Shown here: positions 7,429 through 16,945 of the stretch, one piece after another | How positions within the stretch are numbered: position 1 is the first letter of the stretch | Layout of the letters: every line of letters begins with the position of its first letter | NCBI RefSeq assembly: GCF_000243255.1 | Contig: NZ_CM001436.1 | Coordinates: forward strand, 842,077-906,076 | Direction of reading: 5' to 3' | Origin: Methanoplanus limicola DSM 2279 | Lineage (GTDB): Archaea > Halobacteriota > Methanomicrobia > Methanomicrobiales > Methanomicrobiaceae | DNA: 64,000 nucleotides | Translations under genes and position numbers: made by a program | Notes under the pieces: model-generated | What the model was told of the DNA's origin: nothing | The model's database searches: none | The model's input: the letters and a program-made list of their open reading frames with translations, nothing else

Positions 7429-9210
7429 TCAGTAATAAAAGAGATAGATCAGGCCCACAGAGACCACCAGAAAGAGAACTGTCATCCCAAAACCGGCACG
7501 TATGAAATCAGAATTTTTGTAATTGCCCGGAGATTTAATAAGCGCATTCACCTGATGTGTCGGAAGAAGAAAGGAATTCGATGCACATATCCCGGCAAGC
7601 AGTGCCACAGGTGCAGGATTAATTCCGAGATCAGAAGACATCTGAATAAAAATTGGCACAAATACAACCGTGGATGCGATATTGGTCATAATAATCGTTG
7701 AAACGGTCATCACAATTCCGGTTGCGACAAGAAAAATCAGAAGATCACCGGCAAGATATGTACCTATAAAACCGGAGATCCATGAGGCAAAACCACTATC
7801 CGAGAGAGCGACAGAGATAGGAAATATACCGCCGATTAAGACGATAACTTCCCATTCAACCGACCTGTACGCCTCGTGAGAGGACAGCACCCCAAGAAGT
7901 ATCATGCCAATTGCACCGATAAGAAAAGAGACTGCAATCGAAAGACCTGTAAATGTCAGAAATATGGAACAGAGGAAACATGCAAGTGCACCTTTTTCCT
8001 TTGTTCTGCGGTATGTATCACCCTCAATATGTGTAGTGACAAAGAAATCAGGATCACTGGAAATTTTACGGATATTATCCCAGGGACCATGCGCAACGAT
8101 TGTATCACCTGCATTGAGGAGCCTGTCAGAAAACTCTGCACTCTCCTCACTCTGTCCGGAGAAAACAATGAGAGGCTCAAGACCGTAAATTTTCCGGAAA
8201 TTCAGATCATAGATACTTTTCCCGGCAACATGACTCTTAGGCCTGATTATTATCTCTGCAAACCCCACAAGATCGTTTGACATCGAATCTGCAAGTTTTC
8301 CCCCCGGAACAATGGTCACACCAAAGTCACTGCAGAATCTCCCGACATCCTCCTTAACCCCCATCAGTGCGAGAATCTGACCGTCTGAAAATTTGGTATG
8401 TACCCACGGGGCATACAGCACATCATTGTTCTGGAGCAGGGCAATCAGATGAAGATTATAATTCTTTGACAGTTCTGCCTCCTGCCGGGTTACACCCTTT
8501 AAACTGCCGGTACCCACAACCCGCACGTAATAGATGGAAGAGACAAGATTCCAGGATTTAACAATTTTTTCCTGCTCCGGATCGCTCTCCGGATTGTCCG
8601 ACTCAGGAAGTACATATTTTCCAAAGAAGAAGAAATATGCAACACCTGTTATAACAAGCGCTATACCCACAGGAGTTACATCAAAAAGACCGTAAGGACT
8701 GTATCCGGCCGAGGTAAGAAAATCGTTCACCAGTATCAGCGTGGCCGAACCAATCATTGTAACTGTGCCACCAATAATTGCCGCATACCCTATTGGCAGC
8801 AGAATTCTGCGTGAAGGAATACCTGTAATCCCTGAGATTCTCATAAGTGCAGGAATAAAAAGGGCAGCAGAACCTACATTCTGCAAAAAAGCAGATATAA
8901 ACCCCTCAAATATTGAAACAACACCAACAAGCCTCTTCTCATTCCGGCCTGCAATATCCAGAATATATCTGCTTGCCTTTATCATAAGCCCGGTCTTCTG
9001 AATCCCGGATGAGATGACCATAACTCCGGCGATAGCAATTACAGCCTCACTTGAAAAACCCTGAAATGCCTCCTGGGGTGATACAAGTCCAAGAATAACA
9101 AGTGTTGTAAGGACAATAAGTGCACTTACATCAGATCTCAGAATCTCGGTTACAAAGAGAAAAACTGTCAGTATAAGGACAAAGAGAGTAAGGATAATCT
9201 GAATATCCAT
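7429..9210 (-). CDS. SLC13/DASS-type permease with RCK-C domains
   Basis: The 593-residue membrane protein has two hydrophobic halves (about residues 1-200 and 395-593) around a soluble middle region. The permease halves carry DASS/ArsB-like features such as GFSSEAVIAIAGVMVISSGIQKTG, SAFLQNVGSAALFIPALM and, in the second half, TNIASTVVFVPIFIQMSSDLG and LPTHQVNALI. The middle contains two TrkA-C/RCK-C-like units (SLKGVTRQEAEL..., KSHVAGKSIYDLNFRKIYGLEPLIVF). This architecture is the SLC13-family permease with TrkA-C domains, predicted to import anions such as sulfate or dicarboxylates with Na+. Substrate cannot be read from sequence. The gene is preceded by the PAS kinase on the same strand, 34 bp away, so they may be co-transcribed. 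Confidence 0.85.
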   Translation of the reverse strand: MDIQIILTLFVLILTVFLFVTEILRSDVSALIVLTTLVILGLVSPQEAFQGFSSEAVIAIAGVMVISSGIQKTGLMIKASRYILDIAGRNEKRLVGVVSIFEGFISAFLQNVGSAALFIPALMRISGITGIPSRRILLPIGYAAIIGGTVTMIGSATLILVNDFLTSAGYSPYGLFDVTPVGIALVITGVAYFFFFGKYVLPESDNPESDPEQEKIVKSWNLVSSIYYVRVVGTGSLKGVTRQEAELSKNYNLHLIALLQNNDVLYAPWVHTKFSDGQILALMGVKEDVGRFCSDFGVTIVPGGKLADSMSNDLVGFAEIIIRPKSHVAGKSIYDLNFRKIYGLEPLIVFSGQSEESAEFSDRLLNAGDTIVAHGPWDNIRKISSDPDFFVTTHIEGDTYRRTKEKGALACFLCSIFLTFTGLSIAVSFLIGAIGMILLGVLSSHEAYRSVEWEVIVLIGGIFPISVALSDSGFASWISGFIGTYLAGDLLIFLVATGIVMTVSTIIMTNIASTVVFVPIFIQMSSDLGINPAPVALLAGICASNSFLLPTHQVNALIKSPGNYKNSDFIRAGFGMTVLFLVVSVGLIYLFYY

Positions 9211-9244
9211 CAGATTAACCTATAAAGCAGATACATTATTAATA

Positions 9245-10318
9245 TTATCTGACAGCCGGACCAAGTCTATATGTCCCCTTCGGCATCAGTATCTCAAAAA
9301 TACAGCCACTACCATAAACTCCACATTCACGAATCTGCATATTGTGCATCAGAAGGAGTTCTTTTACAAGAAACAGCCCAAGCCCGGTCCCCTCACCAAA
9401 ACCTTTCTCAAATATGAGGTCCTTTTTTTCATCCGGAACTCCGCATCCGTCATCAGATACGCACATAACAGCATAATCACCATCTTCCCTGAAGCCGATG
9501 GTTATACTGACATCAGGATTTTCTGAATGCCGGAGTGCATTTTCAAACAGCACAGAATATATCCGGTAAAAAAGATTATCTCCAAGGATATTAAGATTCT
9601 TAGCATAATCATCTACTGTTAAATTTGTAAACCTCGTCTCCTCAACCGATCTTTCAATGAGCCGGCAGAATGGCTGCCAGGCAGGATCTTCAGAACCAAG
9701 CATGCTGACCAGTTTTGTAAATGTAATCTGCTCATAGATATTATCTAAGGCCTTTTCAAGGGAGTTCAGATACAAAGCAGCATCAGAATCGGAGGCAATC
9801 TCACCACGGAGAAGATCAGCGTAGCCAAAGGCGGCAGTAAGCTGATTCATTGCATCATGACGGATAACTCCTGAGAAGAGGTTAAGTTTCCGGTTGGCCT
9901 CACGGACAGTATTTATTACGGAAACTCTGTCATTTATGTCGAGGTGCACACCGGAAATTCGGGTAGGTTTTCCGCTCTCATCACATTCTGAAACTTTTCC
10001 ACTGCTGAATATCCATTTCCACGTGCCATCACGGCACAGCATACGGAACTCAGCCTCATAATAAGGGCTGTCACCTGACACATGAGAATTAACAGCATCA
10101 ATCACTTTATCGTAGTCGTCCGGATGAATAATTCTAAGCCAGTAAGCAGGATCATCAGGTAAATCTTCCGAACCGTAACCGAGCATCTCAGCCCAACGCC
10201 GGTTTACAACCTGTGCATAGTCACTAAGATCAGTGTCCCATACACCAAGATCGCTCTCCCAGATAGCTTTAGAAACCCTTTCTTCAGTTTTTTCCGGAGA
10301 TAAATCATTCTGAGGCAT
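9245..10318 (-). CDS. Soluble PAS sensor histidine kinase
   Basis: A single PAS domain (about residues 18-140 from the chosen start, with HPDDYDKVIDAV and PAC motif WKWIFSSGKV...RISGVHLDIND) is followed by a histidine-kinase core: RHDAMNQLTAAFGYADLL as H-box, NALRHSENPDVSI as N-box, SDDGCGVPDEKK as G1 and GTGLGLFLVKELL as the lid. No membrane segment is present, so it is cytoplasmic. The frame stays open to a TTG at 10369, preceded by AGGT; I prefer the ATG at 10318 because the intervening 17 residues are low-complexity. The adjoining permease gene downstream could be functionally linked. Confidence 0.85.
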   Translation of the reverse strand: MPQNDLSPEKTEERVSKAIWESDLGVWDTDLSDYAQVVNRRWAEMLGYGSEDLPDDPAYWLRIIHPDDYDKVIDAVNSHVSGDSPYYEAEFRMLCRDGTWKWIFSSGKVSECDESGKPTRISGVHLDINDRVSVINTVREANRKLNLFSGVIRHDAMNQLTAAFGYADLLRGEIASDSDAALYLNSLEKALDNIYEQITFTKLVSMLGSEDPAWQPFCRLIERSVEETRFTNLTVDDYAKNLNILGDNLFYRIYSVLFENALRHSENPDVSITIGFREDGDYAVMCVSDDGCGVPDEKKDLIFEKGFGEGTGLGLFLVKELLLMHNMQIRECGVYGSGCIFEILMPKGTYRLGPAVR

Positions 10319-10698
10319 ATTATTCCCGTTATTATCTCTTTTATCCTTCAATTCCCGGCACCCCAACAATTACCTGTTATTTATTTCAGAGAATTACTAC
10401 AGAATATTACTATCATCAGCAAAAATCCCACAAATTATATCTGAATTATATATTGATGAGAAACGCAGTTCACGAGTGACTGTCCGGCACACAAAATATA
10501 ATGAAATATTCACAGTTAATGGTATTGTGCACCCGACAATATAAAGTACTGACATATGAAAAAATATGCAGTAACCCGTATATTCCCTCAAAAAACGATT
10601 AAATAAAAAAATAGATTTTTAAAAAGATTAATCACGCAGATCAGATGAGATTACTGATTTGCGCATATCGCAATGCAATATCATTGGTTCAATCTTTA
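10319..10698. other. Intergenic region between kinase and aquaporin genes
   Basis: This AT-rich stretch holds the kinase promoter and the 3' flank of the aquaporin operon. A 64-codon minus-strand frame (10397-10591) shows no domain and is rejected. A run ATTTTTAAAAAGATT near 10613-10629 may act as a transcript end. Nothing else is evident. Confidence 0.5.
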
Positions 10699-11445
10699 TT
10701 ATGAATCCTCTTTATTAATCCACTCATACAGGAATACAGCAGCAACTGCACCTAATATCGGGCCAACCAGATAGATTATAAAACTGCCCGTAACATTTGG
10801 TCCGCCAAGCAGCAGGTCGCCAATCATAGGGCCAAAAGAACGTGCCGGATTGATCGATGCTCCTGAAATATTCCCTATAGTTGTGATGACTCCGGCAACA
10901 GTAAGTCCGATAATAAGGCCTGCAAAACCACTTGGTGCCCTCTCATCAACTGCCACACCCATAATCACCGACATCAGGACAAAAGTCCCTATAAATTCAG
11001 CAAGTATTGCCTCACCCATAGATATTCCGGGGAAAGGTGCAGTAGCACCAAGACCGCCGATAAGTACAGCCTGATCTCCGACAGAGAACGCAAAGAGAAG
11101 ACTTCCAACAACTCCACCAATAAGCTGTGCAATGATATATGCACCCGTATCACCGGCAGGGAACTTCCCTTTAGCCCACAGAGCAATAGTCACAGCCGGA
11201 TTTATATGCGCTCCGGAAACTCTGCCGAATGCGTAAATTACAGCTGCAATTACAATACCAAATGCCATACCTATAGCAAGCCACGTCGAGAGGCCACCGG
11301 CATCACCAATGCCTATGGAATACTCAGATCCACGAACACTGCCCTGTGTGAGCAGCAGTGCAATGACAGCAGAACCTGCACCGAAATAGACCAGAAGTGC
11401 AGTTCCAATCAGTTCAGCAACTGATCTTTTTACAAGGGAAACCAT
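10699..11445 (-). CDS. aqpM: MIP-family aquaporin/aquaglyceroporin (AqpM-like)
   Basis: The product has six membrane helices and both NPA boxes of the MIP family: SGAHINPAVTIALW in the first half and SGASINPARSFGP in the second. The conserved Glu in the first helix (SVAELIGTALLVYFGAGSA) and in the fourth (AILAEFIGTFVLM) are present. About 248 residues is the normal length. I place the start at the ATG at 11445, eight bases after a GAGGT ribosome site, rather than at the upstream TTG (11457). It is the last gene of an operon with DUF2193 and DUF2180. AqpM from methanogens passes water, glycerol and dissolved gases such as CO2 or H2S; the small molecule handled here may relate to the DUF2193 enzyme. 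Confidence 0.92.
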   Translation of the reverse strand: MVSLVKRSVAELIGTALLVYFGAGSAVIALLLTQGSVRGSEYSIGIGDAGGLSTWLAIGMAFGIVIAAVIYAFGRVSGAHINPAVTIALWAKGKFPAGDTGAYIIAQLIGGVVGSLLFAFSVGDQAVLIGGLGATAPFPGISMGEAILAEFIGTFVLMSVIMGVAVDERAPSGFAGLIIGLTVAGVITTIGNISGASINPARSFGPMIGDLLLGGPNVTGSFIIYLVGPILGAVAAVFLYEWINKEDS

Positions 11446-11453
11446 GTTAAACC

Positions 11454-11663
11454 TCAATTCTTCTTCATTGCATTGTGGCAGTCAGGACATAATATTCTTG
11501 GCAGAGATTTTGAAATACGGGATGCAGGGAAGGGATAACCTCCCTCCCACACATCATTATCCTCACGGATTGCATGCTCCATGCAAAGACCCATACCGCA
11601 GACTATGCACACCGCTACAGCATCAGAGTCAACGCCGTTTTTAGCGCATATGTAGCATTTCAT
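11454..11663 (-). CDS. DUF2180 family zinc-binding protein
   Basis: The 69-residue protein has paired cysteines (CYIC at 3-6, CIVC at 19-22, a third cysteine near 27 with His30) and a C-terminal CPDCH. The pattern suggests a B-box or LIM-like double zinc site. It matches my memory of DUF2180, a small protein family of methanogens without assigned function. The ATG at 11663 is preceded by GGTGATG and lies 16 bp after the DUF2193 stop codon; the aquaporin start follows 8 bp after its own stop. The tight spacing makes one transcript likely. It may be a metallochaperone or regulator for the operon, but that is speculation. Confidence 0.75.
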   Translation of the reverse strand: MKCYICAKNGVDSDAVAVCIVCGMGLCMEHAIREDNDVWEGGYPFPASRISKSLPRILCPDCHNAMKKN

Positions 11664-11679
11664 TCACATCACCATTATT

Positions 11680-13176
11680 TCAGACTGCATCACGATACTG
11701 GCAGTACTGGTGCCGGAAGTCAACACAGGAGGCAGAAGCACAGTTCTTGCATGCACGAACCGGAGCAGCTGCGGTATTCTTATCAAGAGCAATGACATTT
11801 GTCATCATCGTTGCTGTAATCGGCTCTGATGTGAGCAGGCACGGATAGTCCGCAAGACTCATCATGGCAGCGAACCTGACAGTAATTGCACATGCCGGAT
11901 AGACATACCTCTGCGGATTCTGAATCACGTCATGATTATCAACAGGAGATAGATCAATATTTAAACCACTGACATTGGGTTTAAGTCCTGCCGGAGTTCC
12001 GGCTTTGATCTTTCTCGCCCTGTCCATAATGCCCCATCCGCGGTACACCATATCCATAAAGTCGCAGTTGTGAAGTTCCGCAGCGGCGCCCCTTGTTGGA
12101 TACAGCTGAACAAAGTTGTGGAACCTCTTTGTCAGTAGTTCAACAACAGAAAGGCCGTTAAAACCATCAAGCTCAAGGATATACTCAGCAGCAGCGGCAC
12201 TCGAGCCGGTTGCGACACTCAGCACCTGATAGGGACTTTTAAACTTATCTATATTCTGGCGCAGAGAGTTATCAATAACTTCTGTTACCGCTTCAATGAT
12301 TCCCATTACCATATCATCCTTACACATATTGTATGTGGACTGGGCGATGTGGTGGGCAATATCACCTACACAGTATGCAGGGATAGTGACAATATTTGCA
12401 TAATGAACCCCGTCATCAAGTGCCGCCATCACGGCAGGCTTAATAGCCTTTTTATAACCGTCCATGTATTTCCGGGGATCAAATGAATTCATACCAAGTG
12501 AATCCATAAGATCTGCCTGTGCACTTACAGGCTGTTCATAGATGTACTTCAACTCAGCAATCTCCTTTTCAACAGCAGATGCGAGTGTTGATCCTCCCTC
12601 AATTTCATGGGCAAATACATCGCCTGCACCATAGGATGTATTCATACCCCATGACTTTGCGGCAAGGATAGCTTTTTTGTGGTCCTCAGGAATATCGGTC
12701 TTCCTCAGGATCTGGTTTACAATATTACTTGTGCTGCCCGGAATCATAGCAAAGTCAACGACACAGGTCGGCCCATAAAATCCGGCATATCTTCGTGCAG
12801 ATTCAAGACCAATGAGAGCCTCCTCTTTACCAATCTGCTCAATAAACTTATCAACGCTCTTCTTAAATGCGTCATCCTCGGCATACAGCAGTTCAAGCAC
12901 TGCCGGAGTCTGATAATGCTCAACAAAAGGATCATCCTCAGGCCTGACATAATTGGTAAGTGCCTTTAAATTGTCAAAATGGGCATTGACTGAAATCTTA
13001 TGCAGCCCAAAAACTGCCTCTGACTGACCATCGGCAACAGTCATCTTATTTACGGCATCAACATATGGCTTACCATCAGCAACTTTGAAATCTTTCCCTC
13101 TCTTCTCTTTGAGGATGGAAACATCAGCATACTGTGCCCCCATTGCCTCATTTATCATTTTTTCATATATGGTCAT
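11680..13176 (-). CDS. DUF2193 family protein
   Basis: This 498-residue protein matches the conserved methanogen family DUF2193, whose biochemical role is not known to me. It starts at an ATG eight bases after a strong GGAGGT site. It appears cytoplasmic and mostly helical. Notable features are GPTCVVDFAMIPGSTSNIVNQIL (about 134-156), the histidine-rich CVGDIAHHIAQSTYNM, and a C-terminal cysteine cluster C476-X2-C479-X4-C484-X7-C492 that could hold a metal or Fe-S cluster. It leads an operon with the zinc protein DUF2180 and an aquaporin. A TATA box (AAATATTAT on the minus strand, near 13220) precedes it. A role in small-molecule metabolism coupled to membrane passage is inferred from context only. 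Confidence 0.8.
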   Translation of the reverse strand: MTIYEKMINEAMGAQYADVSILKEKRGKDFKVADGKPYVDAVNKMTVADGQSEAVFGLHKISVNAHFDNLKALTNYVRPEDDPFVEHYQTPAVLELLYAEDDAFKKSVDKFIEQIGKEEALIGLESARRYAGFYGPTCVVDFAMIPGSTSNIVNQILRKTDIPEDHKKAILAAKSWGMNTSYGAGDVFAHEIEGGSTLASAVEKEIAELKYIYEQPVSAQADLMDSLGMNSFDPRKYMDGYKKAIKPAVMAALDDGVHYANIVTIPAYCVGDIAHHIAQSTYNMCKDDMVMGIIEAVTEVIDNSLRQNIDKFKSPYQVLSVATGSSAAAAEYILELDGFNGLSVVELLTKRFHNFVQLYPTRGAAAELHNCDFMDMVYRGWGIMDRARKIKAGTPAGLKPNVSGLNIDLSPVDNHDVIQNPQRYVYPACAITVRFAAMMSLADYPCLLTSEPITATMMTNVIALDKNTAAAPVRACKNCASASCVDFRHQYCQYRDAV

Positions 13177-13561
13177 TTCATTATACCTCCATTCAGGTCA
13201 GTTTTACTAATGACGGGATAATATTTATTCCTTTTTCAGCCTGAGAAATTTATGATAAATATTACAGGAATGCAGTTAAAAAAAGGAAAAAAATAAACTC
13301 ATTTAACAGAAGGAAAAATTAACCTGAGATAGATTTAAGTGTATAGAAACCACAAATTTTGGTCTTGGATATCTGCCGGAACAAAACCTCAGAATCAGGC
13401 ACCATTATGATAAGGACATACGATATATAAAACAACAAATGAATGCCCCGGAATATATGGGACAACAGAGGTCAATAATGCAGCATAACTTTTTTTCAGG
13501 ATAAAGATCATACTTATCCGGTTTGAAACTATAAGCCATATTAAAAAAGGGGGTACCAAAA
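13177..13561. other. Divergent promoter region DUF2193 / DJ-1
   Basis: The 385 bp contain the DUF2193 promoter on the minus strand (TATA near 13220-13230, GGAGGT at about 13185-13190) and, on the plus strand, an AACTATAAGCC stretch near 13527 and a GGGGGT ribosome site before 13562. An 84-codon minus-strand frame (13405-13659) overlaps the DJ-1 gene and is not credible. Confidence 0.5.
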
Positions 13562-14125
13562 ATGATAAAGAAGAGAAAAATTCTGGTAGTCATTGCTCCG
13601 GAAAACTTCCGTGATGAAGAACTGAACGAACCTGTTGCAGTATTTGAAGAAAACGGCATAGAGTATGAGATAGTATCAACAGAGAAGGGACAGGCAAGGG
13701 GAATGCTTGGTGCTTATGCTTATGCAGAAACGGATTTAAAGGATATTCTGGAGACAATCAGAAGCGGAAAAGGAGATGCTGAATACAGTGCACTCATGAT
13801 AGTCGGAGGGTCAGGGGCACCCGAATACCTGTGGAACAATGAAGAACTCCATGAAATTGTCAGAAGATTTGACATTGAAAAACAGCCGGTGGGGGCTATC
13901 TGTCTCTCACCGGCAGTCCTTGCAAATGCAGGAATATTAAAGTCACGTGAAGTTACGGTATTTAAAGACAGTGCGGCACTCAGGATATTAAAAAAAGCAG
14001 ATGCCAGAATCAGCAGCGATCAGGTGGTAACAGACAGCAATATCATTACAGCAGATGGCCCGGAAGCAGCAGGGGAATTTGGCAGAAGAATGGCAGAGGC
14101 ATTTCTGAAGACTCCTGAAGTATAA
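13562..14125 (+). CDS. DJ-1/PfpI family protein
   Basis: The 187-residue product is a DJ-1/PfpI/ThiJ fold protein. It opens with the strand KRKILVVIAPENFRDEEL, including the conserved acidic residues of the active site (E in FRDEEL), and has the nucleophile elbow VGAICLSPAVLANAGIL containing the expected cysteine. ALMIVGGSGAPEYLWNN precedes it as the usual glycine-rich loop. Members act as cysteine hydrolases, glyoxalases or deglycases, or stress-induced chaperones in the cytoplasm; the exact activity cannot be inferred. The start is supported by GGGGGT ten bases upstream. It is a monocistronic gene, convergent with DUF1848. Confidence 0.88.
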   Translation: MIKKRKILVVIAPENFRDEELNEPVAVFEENGIEYEIVSTEKGQARGMLGAYAYAETDLKDILETIRSGKGDAEYSALMIVGGSGAPEYLWNNEELHEIVRRFDIEKQPVGAICLSPAVLANAGILKSREVTVFKDSAALRILKKADARISSDQVVTDSNIITADGPEAAGEFGRRMAEAFLKTPEV

Positions 14126-14266
14126 AATATCCGGACAATCCGGAAAACGAACATAATTGGGGGAATTACACCAAAAAAAAAAAGTGCTACCACCATGATA
14201 AATCCGTAACCACAAATTCCGGATATAGACCTGGATAATTCAGGAGAAAGAAGAAAAATTAAGGGA

Positions 14267-15256
14267 TTAAAGGCAGAGAGTTTCTGAATCGGGATTTTTC
14301 CGGAAGGCACGATAATTCACCTTCACCTTCTCAGGAAAACGGTTGGCATAACAGTAAGCACAGAGATGCGGGCATGTATTATAGCATCCTACATCAGCAC
14401 TTTCGATACAGCCACAGGCAGGGCGCTGCCCTTTGTCCTTCTTAGCATGCCGGGCAAGATAACGGACCATATCCGGATCATCAGCACAAATGCGGGATAT
14501 TAAATCAGGATCAACACACCGGTTTTTATCAATACCAAAATCCCGGAGCTCATAATCCTCACCGCATGTGGCGCATTTTATGCCCCACTTCCCGGCAAAC
14601 CTGCCAATCTCCTCTGAAATCTCAATCACTTCATCATATGAAAACTCCCGGACCGGCTTCGCAGCTTTTATCCCGGAATTTTTGATATTCCGCTCTACAG
14701 TTTTATAAAGGTCGATAAAACTGAAGACCAGTTTTTCTGTGTATGGATGTATCTCTTCCCCGATGCTCTCAATCCTTCCGGTAAGTGTCTCAACAGAGAT
14801 AGTATCAGAGAGAATGAGAGGATCAAAACGCCAGATCACTTTTTCCGGTCCGCAAACTTCCGAAAGCATCTTAAATGTCTCAATTCTCTCAGAAAGCGGG
14901 GGCACATTTCTCTCAAAACCCTCACGGTCATAGTCGTTTAAAGTGAACTGAAAGTAGTATCTTAGCCCTTTCCTGTCAATTTCCCGGAGATAAGGAATAA
15001 GAGGAGACGGATTTTTTGACCAGAATACAATCAATCCTGCATCATCATAGACTATCCTGCGCCTCCTTCTGTTATAGGGGTTTACTTTAACAGAATAACC
15101 TGCATTGAGTCGGGATATAAACCATTCCGGATAAAAAGCCGGAATATCTGTAGTTCTGCTGACAGAAAGGATTTTGGGGCGTAAAGGCGGATATTCACCC
15201 CCACCACCAGCTAAAGATTTTACCGCAGCAGAACCGGAAAAATCAGAGAGATTCAT
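14267..15256 (-). CDS. DUF1848 family protein (radical-SAM-like cysteine motif)
   Basis: The 329-residue protein matches DUF1848: it begins with the conserved ILSVSRTTDIPAFYPEWFISRLNAGYSVKVNPYN and IVFWSKNP, and has RFDPLILSD in the centre. The C-terminal part carries CATCGEDYEL and the cluster CGCIESADVGCYNTCPHLCAYCYAN, where CX3CX2C spacing (CPHLCAYC) resembles a radical-SAM or Fe-S site placed at the C-terminus instead of the N-terminus. The family is thought to be related to SPL-type radical SAM enzymes, but no reaction has been assigned that I know of. It is a single gene convergent with DJ-1. Confidence 0.8.
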   Translation of the reverse strand: MNLSDFSGSAAVKSLAGGGGEYPPLRPKILSVSRTTDIPAFYPEWFISRLNAGYSVKVNPYNRRRRRIVYDDAGLIVFWSKNPSPLIPYLREIDRKGLRYYFQFTLNDYDREGFERNVPPLSERIETFKMLSEVCGPEKVIWRFDPLILSDTISVETLTGRIESIGEEIHPYTEKLVFSFIDLYKTVERNIKNSGIKAAKPVREFSYDEVIEISEEIGRFAGKWGIKCATCGEDYELRDFGIDKNRCVDPDLISRICADDPDMVRYLARHAKKDKGQRPACGCIESADVGCYNTCPHLCAYCYANRFPEKVKVNYRAFRKNPDSETLCL

Positions 15257-15360
15257 AAAAACCAGGACACTGAATTTATTTACTATATTTTTTTATCAGA
15301 TAAACAGGTCAGATAATTAGAGAGATCACGATTATAATCATAAAAATAAGAATAACTGAA

Positions 15361-16944
15361 TTATTCAAATTTCCATCTGACAGCAGTGAATACAGGACCC
15401 CTGAGGTCCACTTTCAGTCCCCGGTCTGTAATATATCTCATTCCCCAGGGTTCTATTTTAATATTGAGATCTGATGGAAGTTTGGCCATCTTAACCTGAA
15501 TCTCCCCTGATTCTCCGGTAAGGGCAGACTCCTCAATTCTTGCAGCAGCAAGGTTTGAAATCGCAGAGATATATGAGATATATGAATTAACTCCCTTATC
15601 CCTCACCTTTTTAAAACTCTTTGTGTCAGGAACACCGAGAACCTTTCCGTCTGATATGAAGATCTCATTTCCCGCCGCAGGGCCAAGAAGTTTTGAGTTC
15701 TCCTCACGCTCTTCGACATAAACTTTCAGTTTCATACCACAGAAATCATCAGATTCATATGCCAGAAATTCACAGGGGCTTTCCGCATCACCATTTGATA
15801 CGGCCGTCTTTTCAATGACATATGCAATCGTGATACCTTCCGGAGTTGCAGGCTCCTCCTTAAGCCCGACTGCACCTGCAAGTTCAAAATCGGAATATTC
15901 ACGCGGATACATCTGTGGATAGGTTAAAACCCTCACATCGTCTGACTCATATTCAATCATTGCAAGGCGCTCAACACCCATTCCAAGGTTCATAACCGGA
16001 ACTTCAACCCCGTAAGCTGAAAGGGCATATGGGCTGTACATACCAAATGTCGCAACCTCAACCCACCCGTGAACAGGATGCTTTGCGTAGACCTCAGTCT
16101 GAGTATCCGGTACATAATACTTTGACCTCTTCTCATCAGGCCTGAACTCAAAATCAGTAAAGCCAAATGCGGATAAAAGTCCGGCAGTGACAGCCTTTCC
16201 ATCCTCAAGAGTGACATTTTCACCGGCAATTATACATGAAGCAGAATGATATGTCATAAGCCTTGTAGGGCCTTCCTCCTGCTCCCTTCTGAAACACCTG
16301 TCAATTGAGAACTGCTTTATGGGCAGGGGTGATTTATCCCACATCTCTCCGAGTGAGAGGAACCATCCGGAGGTCATATGTGACCGGAGAGTTGTCCTTG
16401 ACGACTCAGGAGCGAGCTCCTTAAATTCCGGAAATACCTCGTCCATCATGCCGGCAACGATACCGTCATCAGCACCAAGCACAGAGGCGATCTCATGTGT
16501 AAGGTCATCACCGTCAATCTCGGACTTCTTGTAGGCATGAAGGGTTCTTCTGAGTTTCTCCTCAGTCTCTTCAGTTACAGTTACCCCTGTAAGCTCGGAT
16601 ATCCGCCCGATCTGTTTTCTGCCGATCCCGACATTGGGTCTTGGAAGGCCGCCGAGATAAAAAACACGGTCAAGAACAGCATTTGCTTCAGGGCCAAATT
16701 GTCTGAATACATCCTTTTCATCTATAAACAGGGGAACTCTGGCCTCGTCAAAGCCCATCGATAGATAAACCTCCCTTAAACGCTGGATGGTCTCTGCAAC
16801 CGGATGTGCCTTTGCCCTTACAAATTTACCCCTGGGGTAGCTCTTTGATACAGGAGCCTTTGGAATAAACTCCGCTCCCTTATGCCATGCGCCATCGAAA
16901 TCCTCTCTGGCCAGTGCCCTGAATTCTTCAGAATCAAATCTCAT
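15361..16944 (-). CDS. sepS: O-phosphoserine--tRNA(Cys) ligase (SepRS)
   Basis: The 527-residue class II aminoacyl-tRNA synthetase charges tRNA-Cys with O-phosphoserine, the first step of the indirect Cys-tRNA route of methanogens. Class II motif 2 is visible as [26 protein letters not shown] (about 226-251) and motif 3 as [14 protein letters not shown] (about 321-334). The substrate-binding [11 protein letters not shown] precedes motif 2, and the length is that of SepRS rather than PheRS alpha. It is the last gene of an argS-taw1-sepS run, starting 1 bp after the taw1 stop. The partner SepCysS is not in the window. Confidence 0.95.
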   Translation of the reverse strand: MRFDSEEFRALAREDFDGAWHKGAEFIPKAPVSKSYPRGKFVRAKAHPVAETIQRLREVYLSMGFDEARVPLFIDEKDVFRQFGPEANAVLDRVFYLGGLPRPNVGIGRKQIGRISELTGVTVTEETEEKLRRTLHAYKKSEIDGDDLTHEIASVLGADDGIVAGMMDEVFPEFKELAPESSRTTLRSHMTSGWFLSLGEMWDKSPLPIKQFSIDRCFRREQEEGPTRLMTYHSASCIIAGENVTLEDGKAVTAGLLSAFGFTDFEFRPDEKRSKYYVPDTQTEVYAKHPVHGWVEVATFGMYSPYALSAYGVEVPVMNLGMGVERLAMIEYESDDVRVLTYPQMYPREYSDFELAGAVGLKEEPATPEGITIAYVIEKTAVSNGDAESPCEFLAYESDDFCGMKLKVYVEEREENSKLLGPAAGNEIFISDGKVLGVPDTKSFKKVRDKGVNSYISYISAISNLAAARIEESALTGESGEIQVKMAKLPSDLNIKIEPWGMRYITDRGLKVDLRGPVFTAVRWKFE

Positions 16945-16945
16945 A

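Noticed and set aside
7876-8280. Plus-strand frames inside the SLC13 permease gene
   Set aside because: Antisense to the membrane protein; composition reflects reverse-complemented hydrophobic codons.
10397-10591. 64-codon minus-strand frame between kinase and aquaporin genes
   Set aside because: No domain, no ribosome site, and composition like random AT-rich sequence.
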